A stretch of DNA of 64,000 bases from Alteromonas lipotrueiana (GCF_019249245.1 NZ_JAESDK010000006.1:1-64000), one strand, 5' to 3'; positions 34,584-44,944 are shown, counted from the stretch's first letter. The notes: generated by a model not told the origin, from the letters alone. Program-made: numbers and translations.

Positions 34584-37500
34584 ATGAAAGGAATATGGAA
34601 ATATGTCCTTATTTTTATAGTTTTAGTCTTTCGTAATGAAGGAATGGCATCTAATGCGTCACCCTTAACGTTTTCAAAAGTTTTTGATGGTCAGTCTACG
34701 GGTGTTATTTGGTCAGTGAAAGCGGATCAGGATGGCGTATGGTTAGGTAGCGAGAATGGGCTATTTGGCCTGATTGGAAACAATACTGTTACGTTTAATG
34801 AAAATAACTCCATTCTTAGAAATAGCTTCGTTAACGATATTACTGAGTTTTCTGAAGAAAAGTATTGGTTAAGTATTATTGGCGATGGCATTTATGAGCT
34901 CAATAGAAAAACACGTCGATTAAAGTATATAGCTGTTGATATAGAAGATATTGCTAACGTTAGGTCGGTAAGTATATCTGACGAATATATAGCTATAAAT
35001 ACTGTTCGAAACCTATACCTTTTAAATAAAGATAACTTTTCAATAATTCTCTCTCTCAGCGCTATTGATGGTGGAACCGCTCATGAAATTACAGAGGTAG
35101 CCATATCTGGAAGTACTTTGTGGTGGCTAGATCAGCATCAGGGGTTGCGTAGTGTTTCTGCTAAATCAAAAGCAATCAGCACCTATGATACAAAAAGAAA
35201 CTTCCCTCTAATAGAAAGTCTCTCAACTTTTTTAGTCGAAGACAATACTTTATTTGTAGCAGGGACTAAAGCGATCTATAAAATGATACTGTCTACCAGT
35301 GAAACGTCAGTATTAATATCAAGAAAAAAAACATCAGAGAAAAAGCTTTGGCAACCTGTCCACAAATTAAAAAGAGATCCATCCGGTGTGTTGTGGGTAG
35401 CCGCAGAAAGACTTTTCATATTCGACGAGAGCACGAGTAGTCTTAAAGCGCCCCCTCATTTATACCCATTGTTATCGTCTTCAATTATCGAAGTGGTATT
35501 AGATTTAGATTTCGATAATATAGGGGGGATCTATGGTGTAGATACTCAAAAAGGGTTGTTCCATTTATCGCAAAAATCACAGGGTACTGCACTCTTGGGT
35601 GGTGATTTAGCATTGAGTCGAGAAAACTATGTTGATGTGATGGTAATAGGTGAAGAGCATTTTGTGTTGGGAGGTATGGGCTCGGTAACTATTAGTCGAA
35701 ATCAGAGTACTCAAGAAAGTGTTATTAATATTGACTCAGAATCTTTTATTTATTTATTGGGGGCAAGCTCTACAAGTATTAAGGTAATTACTAGTAAAGG
35801 ACAAATTTTTGAAATAGATACTTTGACCAAAAAAACAACAAATATTCAGAATTTAAAAGATTTCGACTTCGGTTTTAGAGGTGTAAAGTCAGTTGCTCGA
35901 ACTAAGTCAGGAATAGCTGCAATTTTAATTGAAAGCGACTCAGGAAATAGGGTGGTCTTATATAAAGGTGGCCTCGTTTCTATGCTATCAACCGGTGATA
36001 TACAGAGGTTAGCATTTTCACAGGACGAGTCCTTAATTTCAGCTGTTATTTCAGATGGCATATATAAAACATATTTTACCGAGCAGGGACATCAAACTAA
36101 AAAAATCTCTGATTCATTTTTTTATGATGCTTCCTGTTTGTATGAAAGTAAAAACGGCCATATCTGGATATGTACACCTGGCGCGGGGTTATTAAAGGTT
36201 GTAGCCGGTAAAACGGAATCTTATCTAGACCGTTTTCCCTTTCGGTATATTCGTGGATTCGCAGCTATAGGTAATTCACACTATCTTATATCAACTAATT
36301 CTGGACTTTACTTTTTTGATGACATAAATAGTAACTACACTAGAATACACGCCAGCTACGGTATTTCAGATGTGGACTTTGAATATAACTCTATAGTTTC
36401 CTCTCATGGAAAGAGCGTAATAAATGGAGATGATTTTACTTATATCATAGACAATTTTGCATTAAAAAAGCATGTGAAAAGTGCTAGCAGAGAAATTAAT
36501 CAGGTGCAATTATTTGGTATTGAGGTGTTTGATCATTCTAGAAATACTTATCAAGACATAATGTACCGTATTACAAAAGAAAATTCGAGCTATGGCGTGA
36601 AATTATCGGCCGATGAATCTTTTGTAGAGATTCATTTAAGTATCGCAAACTATGCAGAAAATGAGTATTTAAAATTTGAATACCGATTATTGGGTTTTAC
36701 TGATGCATGGGTCAGTAACGACAGCTCTATCTCTAAGCTTATCTTTTCTTCTCTCCAGCATGGCAGTTATACTTTAGAGGCGCGGGTATCGAATAGTCTG
36801 ATAGAGCAACCTATTACTCGTTTGCGTATTATTGTTCTTCCCCCCTGGTGGCTTAGCCCTACAGCTTATGGGGTTTACTTTCTTGTGCTGATGGGGGTCA
36901 TTGGCTACTGTGGTCTTTGGCTTAAGCGTCAGTTTTTTAAACAAGGTAAAGAGCTAAAAGGGCAGGTCCGGGAAAAGCAATCCTTACTCGAAAATACCAA
37001 CCACTATATACATCATATTCTTGATCGTAAGCAGCAGCTATTTACCAATGTTACTCACGAATTACAGGCACCTATCACATTAATTTCAGGCCCGGTTCGG
37101 CAAATTATTGAAAATCCGGATGATGAAGAAAATGCGCGGCGGTTAGAAATGATAGAAGACAACGCCAAACGTTTGCACTTTTTGGTAAATCAGGTTATTG
37201 AAATTGAGCGTCTCGAAAGCCTCAAAACATTGCCTTGTCAGAGCTATAATCTTAATACGATTTTCCCCCAACTTATTGGTAATCTCAGCGCCCTGACCGA
37301 GCTGCACGGTCAGTCTTTGGAAGCAAAAGTCCGAACACGCGGAGAAATTTTTTTATTGCGCGATTCGTTGGAAAAAATCCTGCTTCATTTGGTCACCGAT
37401 GCTATTAAAAAGACCCCTCCGGGTGGAAAAATAAATATCAGCGCCCGATGTGAAGCTTTACAGCTTGTGATCAATGTGGCTCATGGCAAAGATGCTGATG

Positions 37501-38567
37501 GAAAAACCACGTTCAACGACACTCAGACGGCTACCCTTTTTCAGCGCATTGCATGCGATAATGACACCGTATCTGGTCACAGCTGTAATGTAGGTTTGAT
37601 CCTGGTGAAAGAGCTGGTTCTGGCCAACAAAGGCTGGATTGATATCGAAACACGCCCACAAAAAACCACCAGTATTGTAGTATATCTGCCTTTAGTGTCT
37701 TTTGAGCAACCCGATACGACACAGCACCCAGTTCAGGAAAACCAAATTTCAGAGGTACCTGAGACACCACCAACAGATTTGCGTCCCTCGATATTAATTG
37801 TTGATGATAATACGGCGTTGCGTTCTTATTTAAACGAGCGTCTGGGTGTAGAGTATCGCTGTATTGAAGCGAATAGTGTGAAAACTGCGTTGGATTTGCT
37901 GAAGGTGGTTACCGTTTGTGTGGTGATATGCGATTTAAGAATGCCAAACGAAACCGGGCTGCAGCTTTGTGAGCAGATGCAGCAGGTGCCCTCGTTGCAA
38001 TCTGTACCATTTATATTATTAGCAACATCTGCTGACGAGTCTGATCTTTCTGGGCCGCTGTTGAAACATATTGATACTGTGTTAAGTAAGCCTGTAGATA
38101 CAACCCGGCTATTACAACTGGTTGAACGAATAATACTTCGACGTTCTTCCGAGCAAAAGCAAACTCCGATATTACATGAAGCCTCACCTTTTAAACTTCC
38201 TGAATTTGACAATGCACGGGATCAGGCATTTTATATCAACTTTCTAAAATTACTGGCTAGTCATTATCAGGATGATAACTTTGGTCGCGCCTTTGCAGCA
38301 GACAAGATGGCCACCAGTGAAAGGCAGTTATCGAGAAAGCTTAATGCTTTATTCGAACTGAATTTTACAGATACTTTGAAGTTATATCGATTGCATCAAG
38401 CTAAAGCGCTATTGCGAAACGGTTCGCAGGTCACTCAGGTGGCTTATGATGTAGGCTTTGGTACCGCTTCGTATTTTAGCAGTTGCTTTAAAGCGCAGGT
38501 AAAAGAAACACCTCGTCAATATCAGGAGCGTTGCCAGACGCCATCAACTTCACAGCGCATGCTTTAG
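34584..38567 (+). CDS. Hybrid two-component sensor/AraC regulator (HTCS)
   Basis: 1327 residues. A signal anchor (1-24) is followed by two periplasmic Reg-propeller blades sets (to about 640, for example DGVWLGSENGLFGL and NGHIWICTPGAGLL), a Y_Y_Y domain (685-750), a membrane helix (about 758-783), HisKA with FTNVTHELQAPI (His about 824), an HATPase-like domain (925-1040), a receiver (1068-1180, LIVDDN, VICDLRMP, LSKPVD) and an AraC helix-turn-helix (1235-1318). The ATPase boxes are eroded: HLVTDAIKKTP has Asp for the N-box Asn, and the G1 and G2 glycines are incomplete. The class usually senses glycan fragments and activates nearby catabolic genes. The 3' end overlaps the convergent gene by 4 bp. 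Confidence 0.92.
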   Translation: MKGIWKYVLIFIVLVFRNEGMASNASPLTFSKVFDGQSTGVIWSVKADQDGVWLGSENGLFGLIGNNTVTFNENNSILRNSFVNDITEFSEEKYWLSIIGDGIYELNRKTRRLKYIAVDIEDIANVRSVSISDEYIAINTVRNLYLLNKDNFSIILSLSAIDGGTAHEITEVAISGSTLWWLDQHQGLRSVSAKSKAISTYDTKRNFPLIESLSTFLVEDNTLFVAGTKAIYKMILSTSETSVLISRKKTSEKKLWQPVHKLKRDPSGVLWVAAERLFIFDESTSSLKAPPHLYPLLSSSIIEVVLDLDFDNIGGIYGVDTQKGLFHLSQKSQGTALLGGDLALSRENYVDVMVIGEEHFVLGGMGSVTISRNQSTQESVINIDSESFIYLLGASSTSIKVITSKGQIFEIDTLTKKTTNIQNLKDFDFGFRGVKSVARTKSGIAAILIESDSGNRVVLYKGGLVSMLSTGDIQRLAFSQDESLISAVISDGIYKTYFTEQGHQTKKISDSFFYDASCLYESKNGHIWICTPGAGLLKVVAGKTESYLDRFPFRYIRGFAAIGNSHYLISTNSGLYFFDDINSNYTRIHASYGISDVDFEYNSIVSSHGKSVINGDDFTYIIDNFALKKHVKSASREINQVQLFGIEVFDHSRNTYQDIMYRITKENSSYGVKLSADESFVEIHLSIANYAENEYLKFEYRLLGFTDAWVSNDSSISKLIFSSLQHGSYTLEARVSNSLIEQPITRLRIIVLPPWWLSPTAYGVYFLVLMGVIGYCGLWLKRQFFKQGKELKGQVREKQSLLENTNHYIHHILDRKQQLFTNVTHELQAPITLISGPVRQIIENPDDEENARRLEMIEDNAKRLHFLVNQVIEIERLESLKTLPCQSYNLNTIFPQLIGNLSALTELHGQSLEAKVRTRGEIFLLRDSLEKILLHLVTDAIKKTPPGGKINISARCEALQLVINVAHGKDADGKTTFNDTQTATLFQRIACDNDTVSGHSCNVGLILVKELVLANKGWIDIETRPQKTTSIVVYLPLVSFEQPDTTQHPVQENQISEVPETPPTDLRPSILIVDDNTALRSYLNERLGVEYRCIEANSVKTALDLLKVVTVCVVICDLRMPNETGLQLCEQMQQVPSLQSVPFILLATSADESDLSGPLLKHIDTVLSKPVDTTRLLQLVERIILRRSSEQKQTPILHEASPFKLPEFDNARDQAFYINFLKLLASHYQDDNFGRAFAADKMATSERQLSRKLNALFELNFTDTLKLYRLHQAKALLRNGSQVTQVAYDVGFGTASYFSSCFKAQVKETPRQYQERCQTPSTSQRML

Positions 38568-39139
38568 CCATGCTCGTCCAGCAGATTGCCAGAACGTTGA
38601 GTCGCTGACTGCATCCCCTGCAATTTATGAGCTTGATGTTCAACTTGTTGTTGAAGCCTTCGTTGGACTTCATTTAACTCATAAAACAGTTCAGGTGAAG
38701 GCGTGCGTCCGCTGTCGCGGTGTTCGCGCAGTATTTTAAGCTGAATACTGTGTGCATGTTCACGTAACTGCTGAATTTCTTCTTCACCCGATAATACCGG
38801 CCTTCCGTATGCTAATGCAGAGGCTTGTTGACGCTGCGATTCTTCGGCTGCAACTTCCCAGCTTCCGCGAGGCCCGGTTGTATGAATTGTATAAAGAGGT
38901 GTTTGCCCATCATCGCGGTCAAACTTCAGCATGCGCGGGACCGAAGCTTTACGACGGTTATCTTTTTTGCTTTTTAGCGCACTGGCAAAAGCGGCCGCTG
39001 TATGGCTTCCCGGCTCAGGCGAATCGGTATCGATAGCCTGCGGCGGATTGGCGCGGTATCCAACATGCGAGACCTGAGGCACAGAATATTTTGCCTGCAT
39101 AAGCCGTGTGGCAAGAGCGGGAAGTTGATTCAGCGTCAT
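38564..39139 (-). CDS. Hypothetical protein with coiled-coil C-terminus
   Basis: 191 residues, not recognised. The first 70 residues are Ala/Ser/Pro-rich and basic, with a middle segment PLYTIHTTGPRGSWEVAAEE. From about 100 on it is Gln/Glu-rich and helical, with likely coiled coil (LREHAHSIQLKILREHRD and FYELNEVQRRLQQQVEHQAHKLQ). There is no signal peptide or membrane helix, so it is probably cytoplasmic. Its end overlaps that of the hybrid sensor gene by 4 bp, tail to tail. Confidence 0.6.
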   Translation of the reverse strand: MTLNQLPALATRLMQAKYSVPQVSHVGYRANPPQAIDTDSPEPGSHTAAAFASALKSKKDNRRKASVPRMLKFDRDDGQTPLYTIHTTGPRGSWEVAAEESQRQQASALAYGRPVLSGEEEIQQLREHAHSIQLKILREHRDSGRTPSPELFYELNEVQRRLQQQVEHQAHKLQGMQSATQRSGNLLDEHG

Positions 39140-39414
39140 AATGATTCCAGTGTCTACCCAAGGTCCCGCTACGCCTTGTTAAACGATAGTAAGGCCTGTA
39201 GCGACGTTAAAAAGTGACTTTTTGTGTTTATTGCTAACTATTCGCTGCATAGTAGATGCCAGTTTCTTTTTTAAAACGTAGATATAAAAAAAGATTTAAA
39301 AAACCTAATACTGACTATAAGTTAACCAGATGCTGATGGTCAATTGAAACAAAATTTGGTGCGCCGTTTAGAGCACAAACAGACAAGTTATCGAATAATG
39401 TGTAAAAATTACCA

Positions 39415-39434
39415 ACACTAAACACAAATAGTGT
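39415..39434. promoter_or_regulatory. Inverted repeat upstream of the CBM9-like gene
   Basis: ACACTA (39415-39420) and TAGTGT (39429-39434) flank 8 bp, 31 bp before the GTG start. It could be an operator, possibly for the AraC domain of the neighbouring hybrid sensor. Nothing else stands out in 39140-39465. Confidence 0.3.
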
Positions 39435-39465
39435 CAATTTGTTTTACACACCCTGAGGATTTCCC

Positions 39466-40200
39466 GTGCGTTATTTATTGCTTATTACCATGCTACTTTT
39501 TCAAACTACGGGTACAGCGAAATCGCTTGTTCCTTACGCCTCTTCGCCCGTTACCATTGATGGATATGCTAATGAACCGGTCTGGCAACATTCTGAGTTC
39601 TCACCTCTTAAATACAATATGGCAGGCGTTACCCCTGACGATGATGACTTTTCCGGTCGTTACAAGCTAGCCTGGAATGAACAACAACTGTATTTATTGG
39701 CAGAGATTACGGATGACGTTTTGATTGATACTCACCCTGATCCGAAAATCGCCTATTGGGATGATGATTGCCTGGAAATATTTATAGATGAAGATGCGTC
39801 AGGAGGTAACCATTTGTATAGCTTTAATGCATTTGCTTACCACATTGCGCTTGATGGCAACGTTGCTGATATTGGCAATAAACACAACAACAATCAGGTT
39901 GTCTTACTCAACGATCATATTGAGTCGGTATGGCGCAGACAAACAAAAGCCCCACACACTATTATCTGGGAAGTTGCCATAAAGCTTTACCCGGATACTT
40001 TTAACACTTTCGAGCCAGGCGATTCCGTTATGTTGTTCGATGGCAAAAAAATCGGTTTTATGCTGGCCTATTGTGATAATGACGGCAGTGAAACCCGAGA
40101 ACACTTTATGGGTTCGCACGATATAACCCCGGTCAATGGGGATAAAAACCGGGGTTATATCGATGCTTCAGTTTTTGGCAAGTTAACACTGTCAAAATAA
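39466..40200 (+). CDS. Secreted CBM9-like carbohydrate-binding protein
   Basis: 244 residues with a GTG start at 39466, preceded by GAGG at 8 nt. A signal peptide (about 1-19, YLLLITMLLFQTTGTAKS) is followed by a single domain of the CBM9-like family: VTIDGYANEPVWQ, YKLAWNEQQLYLLAEITDD and YWDDDCLEIFIDE are its characteristic segments. Such domains bind sugars or form part of secreted carbohydrate-active enzymes; no catalytic domain is present here. Location near the hybrid sensor gene suggests that it could be a target or a periplasmic sugar-binding partner. Confidence 0.78.
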   Translation: MRYLLLITMLLFQTTGTAKSLVPYASSPVTIDGYANEPVWQHSEFSPLKYNMAGVTPDDDDFSGRYKLAWNEQQLYLLAEITDDVLIDTHPDPKIAYWDDDCLEIFIDEDASGGNHLYSFNAFAYHIALDGNVADIGNKHNNNQVVLLNDHIESVWRRQTKAPHTIIWEVAIKLYPDTFNTFEPGDSVMLFDGKKIGFMLAYCDNDGSETREHFMGSHDITPVNGDKNRGYIDASVFGKLTLSK

Positions 40201-40214
40201 CGGGGTGTTACTGT

Positions 40215-41906
40215 TCAGTAGGGTGCCGGAGAGAACCGCACCATGGTGTCGGTTATCTCAGCATCGGTGACACGTGCAAAGGTGCCTACAGATAACTGTA
40301 CAGGGTGACGTTGTTTGCTTACCAGACTGGTTAACGTCGTGCCGTCGTTAGGTGACAAATCAAGATCGTAAAACTGGGCTAACTCGCCCAATGTGACGTC
40401 ACCGTGAAACAACGCAGCACGGCGCTCAAGCCCGCTTTTCTCAGCCCGTTCAACACTTGAAAATAATGTATTTACATAGCCGTGCAAACGGGGCTGTACG
40501 GTCATAAATAAGTAGTCGTTTACAGCCAGCACCGGATGGCTTTGTGGCGTAACCACTTTGTTGTTTCTGATAAGCATGGCAATGTCCACTTCCAGGGGCA
40601 GGGGGAGCTCATCAAGAGATCGCCCTATCACTTTGCAGGAGGCATTTAGCTTTATCTCAACCAAATCAGACTCAACATCGCCTAACGAAGGAATTTCTAA
40701 TTTTTTCGATACACTGGGTACTGGCGGTTCAATAAGTTTAAGCTTACGTGCTACCCAGGGAAGCGAAGAGCCTTGCAGAGTTGCTGAAATTAATACCACG
40801 AAAAACACCACGTTAAATACCAGACCAGCTTCGGCAATTCCAAACAACAGCGGAAAAATAGCCAGAATAATAGGCACAGAACCCCGTAAACCCACCCAGG
40901 AGATCATGGTAATTTCCCGTAGATTAAAACGGCTGAACGCCAGCATCGGAGCCACTGCCAGAGGCCGCGCTACAAACACTAAAATGACAGCAATCAACAG
41001 TCCTTCGGCCCACACCTCCAGCAGCGATGGCGGATTTACTAACAGTCCCAGCATTACAAACATGGCAATTTGACTCAGCCAGGCTAAACCATCTAAAAAC
41101 AAAAAAGTCGCGTGTTGATACACAAAGCGACTATTACCGATAATAGCGCCGGCGATGAAGGTAGCCAAAAATCCACTGCCATCCAGAGCGGCTGCAACAC
41201 CAAAAGCAAGGGTGCCGCATACGGCTACCAGCACCGGATACAGCCCCGCAGCGATTAACTTTAAGCGGTTGATCAGTTTAACTGCCAGCCAACCGATGCC
41301 TAACCCCGCTAGTGCACCAATACCCATTTGCTTAACAAAGAGCCAGACCATTTCCATCCCAGGGGTCATTTTACTGGTAATCAGGCCCAACAGCCCAACG
41401 GTTAAAAAGATGGCCATGGGATCGTTAGATGCGCTTTCAATTTCTAATGTGGATTTGAGTCGGGGACTTATATTGATACCAGCACCACGAAGGATGGAAA
41501 AAACCGCTGCGGCGTCGGTCGAGCCAACAATGGCACCGAGCAAAAGTCCAACAAGCGGAGGTATCCCCAAGATGGTCGCCGCGGCAATGCCCGTAATACC
41601 AGCGGTAATAGCCACGCCCACCGTGGCTAACAAAGAGGCAGGTTTCCAAGCCATTTTTATGGCAGCTTTTGAGGTTTGCAGCCCACCATCAAACAGAATA
41701 ATTGCCAACGCTAATGTACCCATAGCATGGGCAGCCTGGGCATCATCAAATGCGATACCACCGATGCCAGCTTCACCTGCCAGCATACCTACAATTAAAA
41801 ACAGCACCAGCATTGGCAGCCCCAGGCGGGGAGACAACATGCTGGACAAAATCCCGATAAACAGCAATACGGCTGCAATTAATATTTCGAAATCTACCGC
41901 AAACAT
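40215..41906 (-). CDS. Potassium/proton antiporter of the NhaP2/CvrA type
   Basis: 563 residues. About 12 membrane helices (to residue 385) of the CPA1 exchanger fold contain LALAIILFDGGLQTS, SASNDPMAIFLTVGL and WVGLRGSVPIILAIFPLL, the core ion-binding region. A cytoplasmic part has a TrkA_C (RCK-C) domain (about 415-480, VEIKLNASCKVIGRSLDELPL) and a C-terminal extension like NhaP2. It exchanges K+ or Na+ for H+ across the inner membrane. A second, differently built antiporter gene lies at 52794-54593. Confidence 0.88.
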   Translation of the reverse strand: MFAVDFEILIAAVLLFIGILSSMLSPRLGLPMLVLFLIVGMLAGEAGIGGIAFDDAQAAHAMGTLALAIILFDGGLQTSKAAIKMAWKPASLLATVGVAITAGITGIAAATILGIPPLVGLLLGAIVGSTDAAAVFSILRGAGINISPRLKSTLEIESASNDPMAIFLTVGLLGLITSKMTPGMEMVWLFVKQMGIGALAGLGIGWLAVKLINRLKLIAAGLYPVLVAVCGTLAFGVAAALDGSGFLATFIAGAIIGNSRFVYQHATFLFLDGLAWLSQIAMFVMLGLLVNPPSLLEVWAEGLLIAVILVFVARPLAVAPMLAFSRFNLREITMISWVGLRGSVPIILAIFPLLFGIAEAGLVFNVVFFVVLISATLQGSSLPWVARKLKLIEPPVPSVSKKLEIPSLGDVESDLVEIKLNASCKVIGRSLDELPLPLEVDIAMLIRNNKVVTPQSHPVLAVNDYLFMTVQPRLHGYVNTLFSSVERAEKSGLERRAALFHGDVTLGELAQFYDLDLSPNDGTTLTSLVSKQRHPVQLSVGTFARVTDAEITDTMVRFSPAPY

Positions 41907-42196
41907 TTCGTACCTTCCGATTAGAGGAGTTAATTTGTACCCGAAGCTCGCGAAATCAATAAGGCAAAGGGGATACGGTCAACGAAGATCGTATAATATA
42001 CCATACGAGTAACTTTAGATTGTACAGGCTTGCGGCGAAGGTTTTATTAAGGCAGCTGGTTTTGCTGTAGTTGGATAGTTAGTGGGCTTAATGGTTAACA
42101 AAGAGGCTAATGGTGGGTGACTAAGTGAAAGACACGGGCCCGTTCAGCTTTTTAGAGTAAAAGGCCAAACAGAACCGTGTAATAGGAGTGCAGGTG

Positions 42197-44413
42197 TTAG
42201 TCACCACCGATAATCTGCACCTGACCCAAATCGGTGTCGCCTTTCAGTGCTTTTAAAATGGCATCCTGAATAAGTGTACGCATGCCATCATCCATGGCCT
42301 GGCTTTTCATCTGAGCAACACTACCTTCTTTATAGACCAAAGAACGCAGTTCAGGAGTCATACCTAATAACTCATGTACGCCAGTACGACCTCGATATCC
42401 TGTACCTCCGCACTCATCGCAGCCTTTGCCCCGATACAAAGTAATCGCCTTATCAAGGTTAAGTTCGCTAAGGTAGTCTTCTCCATATTGGCGCTGAATA
42501 AACCCAGCTTCATCTTCGTTCGCGGTGTAGCTTTCTTTACAATTACCACATAGTGTTCGAATCAGTCGTTGCGCCAGAATACCCACACAGGCATCAGAGA
42601 AGTTTACCGGATCGAGTCCTAAATCTAACAAACGGGTGATGGTTTCGGGGGCCGAGTTGGTATGTAGGGTCGACAACACAAGGTGACCCGTGAGTGATGC
42701 TTCGATACCGGCGTGAGCGGTTTCTTTATCCCGCATCTCACCAATTAAAATTATATCCGGGTCGGCCCGCAGAAAGGCACGCAAAGCGTTGGCAAAGGTA
42801 AAACCGATTTTAGGGCTGACCTGCACCTGCTGCAGTCCGGCCTGAGTAATCTCTACCGGGTCTTCAGCCGTCCAGATTTTTTTCTCAGGGGTATTTAAGT
42901 ATCCTAGCACGGCATGCAGTGTAGTGGTTTTTCCTGATCCGGTCGGGCCCACTACCAGCAAAATACCATGAGGCTTTTTAATCATGCCTTTTAAACGGCT
43001 CATGTTGTTTGCAGCCAGGTTCATTTTATCGATAGGCATGGCGCCCCCAGAGGCGAGGATTCGCATCACAACGCCTTCGCCTGCCACAGTCGGAATAGTC
43101 GCTACACGCACTTCAACCAACTGGCCTGCCATTTTAAATGCCAGTTTGCCATCTTGCGGTACCCGCTTTTCGGCAATGTTCAGGTTTGACATTATTTTGA
43201 TTCGGGCAATAACGGCGCTATGGTGAGAATTGGGCACCTGGCTCATATCCCGGCAAACGCCGTCAATACGCATACGAACGCGGGTAGGGGCGTTTTTTTC
43301 CGGATCTATGTGTATGTCTGATGCGTTGAGTCTTTTAGCGTCGTGCAAAATGCGACTGACCAACCGTACTACGGCGGGGGCGTCATCAGATAGTTCGTCA
43401 ACCTGTTCGTCGTTGTCTTCAGCCGAGGACCCAATTTCATCGAGAATTTCACTCATTTCACCGGGCGCTGCGCCTCCGGCACCTTCACCCAGGTACTGCA
43501 GTACATGATTAGGTAAGCCCACCGCAATATCGTAGACATCAATACCCATCGCGCTTTCAATTTCCATTAACAGCGCGGCATTGTTGGGTTCGGCCATCAA
43601 TACAATCGGATTGTCTCTGACATCAGCAATAACCGCCACAAAATTGCGTTTAAGATAGGACAGGTTCAGTTTGCTATCGGTTTGGTATAAGTGATACTTG
43701 TCAGGCTGATAGGTAAAACAAGGCACCTGATAATGCGTAGACAACGAATTGCCGATTTGTTCTTCACTAACGCGATGCTCACTCATCAAACGCTGAACGA
43801 CCTGGCGATAATCCTGATTTGATTTTAAAATATCTTCTAAAGCGGTGTCGCTGATAAGACCCTGGTGCAATAGCGAGTCGAAGGGGTTGGCCGTGCCTCC
43901 TAGCTCGTAACGAAATTTTTTGCCCAGAATGTCAGAAACTTCCTTAGCTAGTTCCAGGTCTTCTTCTTCAAATGTACCGTTGTTCTTATTGATGATCTGC
44001 ATAACACCCAGCAGGACGCCGGCATTTAATATAGGAACACACAGAATATTATGAGTGCGAAAAGAACCGGTTTTATCAAACTTATCAGCAAAACGTAGCC
44101 GTGGGTGTATACGCTGTAGTTCTTCTACGCTGTAAGGATTACGAATAAGCAGAGGCCGCTGCGCCAGGGCGACATAACCAGCAATAGACAGAGGGCTGAT
44201 AGGCACCTTAATTTCGGTGGTTTCCATGCCCGTTTTAAATCGGGCTACCAAATCCTGATGCTGACGGCGACGCTGAAAAATACTCATGCGGGTGGCATCA
44301 AATAGCTTTAATAAAATGCCTTCTAGCTGAGAGTACGCGCCCATTAAAGTAGAGTGGCTACCGAGTGTGTTTTTTATTTCATCCAGCAGCGGCTGGTTAT
44401 TATTCGCTATCAT
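42197..44413 (-). CDS. GspE/PilB-family ATPase with N-terminal GAF domain
   Basis: 738 residues. An N-terminal GAF domain (about 20-165, VPILNAGVLLGVMQIINKNN) is followed by an MshEN/T2SSE_N region (180-300) and the secretion ATPase core. Walker A is VVGPTGSGKTTTLHAVL (about 495), Walker B is DIILIGEMRDKETA, and a tetracysteine zinc finger is formed by CGNC and CDEC near 625-670. Such ATPases power pilus or type II secretion assembly, but here no pilin, inner-membrane or secretin gene is nearby. The GAF domain suggests control by a small ligand. I see no gene in the 290 bp downstream. Confidence 0.87.
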   Translation of the reverse strand: MIANNNQPLLDEIKNTLGSHSTLMGAYSQLEGILLKLFDATRMSIFQRRRQHQDLVARFKTGMETTEIKVPISPLSIAGYVALAQRPLLIRNPYSVEELQRIHPRLRFADKFDKTGSFRTHNILCVPILNAGVLLGVMQIINKNNGTFEEEDLELAKEVSDILGKKFRYELGGTANPFDSLLHQGLISDTALEDILKSNQDYRQVVQRLMSEHRVSEEQIGNSLSTHYQVPCFTYQPDKYHLYQTDSKLNLSYLKRNFVAVIADVRDNPIVLMAEPNNAALLMEIESAMGIDVYDIAVGLPNHVLQYLGEGAGGAAPGEMSEILDEIGSSAEDNDEQVDELSDDAPAVVRLVSRILHDAKRLNASDIHIDPEKNAPTRVRMRIDGVCRDMSQVPNSHHSAVIARIKIMSNLNIAEKRVPQDGKLAFKMAGQLVEVRVATIPTVAGEGVVMRILASGGAMPIDKMNLAANNMSRLKGMIKKPHGILLVVGPTGSGKTTTLHAVLGYLNTPEKKIWTAEDPVEITQAGLQQVQVSPKIGFTFANALRAFLRADPDIILIGEMRDKETAHAGIEASLTGHLVLSTLHTNSAPETITRLLDLGLDPVNFSDACVGILAQRLIRTLCGNCKESYTANEDEAGFIQRQYGEDYLSELNLDKAITLYRGKGCDECGGTGYRGRTGVHELLGMTPELRSLVYKEGSVAQMKSQAMDDGMRTLIQDAILKALKGDTDLGQVQIIGGD

Positions 44414-44944
44414 AGCAATTTTTCTAACTGATCCTTGAAACCTGCCCGTAGCCCTGTACCAGATGACAGCCAGTGGAGAAAACCCTCCACCCTATGCAGT
44501 TTCTTATGTGTTTACAAAAGATCTTCACCTTATACCGTTCATTCACGGGCAGCAATGTTAATTGGCTCATATTGACCTTAAAGCTAATATAGCAAAAACC
44601 ATAGTAAAGACAAAAAGTAAGCTTAAAACACAGGCGTATGCTTTTAACTAACATAAACCGGGCTAGTTAGACGGCCGACTGGGGGCAGTCGTGAGGTAAA
44701 ACGTGCGGCAAATTAGGAGGTTAACTTACGCAATAAATAGTAATTGTATAAGGCAGTATTTATAACAAAGACGTTTTAGATAAACCTGCAGCAGTGAGTG
44801 CCCGGCCGGTGATAATCAGCCAGCTGTAGTTGTTGGTTTTTATAAGGACGCTGGCTTTCTACCGTAAAAGACCGTTTATTCCCACTCATACATTCTGGTG
44901 TCATCGCATCAGCCAAACACGCTCACTTTTTCTTCAAATAGCGC

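Noticed and set aside
41155..42012. Long plus-strand open frame of 285 codons
   Set aside because: It lies antisense to the NhaP2-type antiporter gene, has no recognisable content, and its composition mirrors the opposite strand's hydrophobic codons.
44424..44654. Minus-strand open frame of 76 codons upstream of the GAF-GspE gene
   Set aside because: It covers the probable promoter region, lacks a ribosome-binding site and has no family resemblance.
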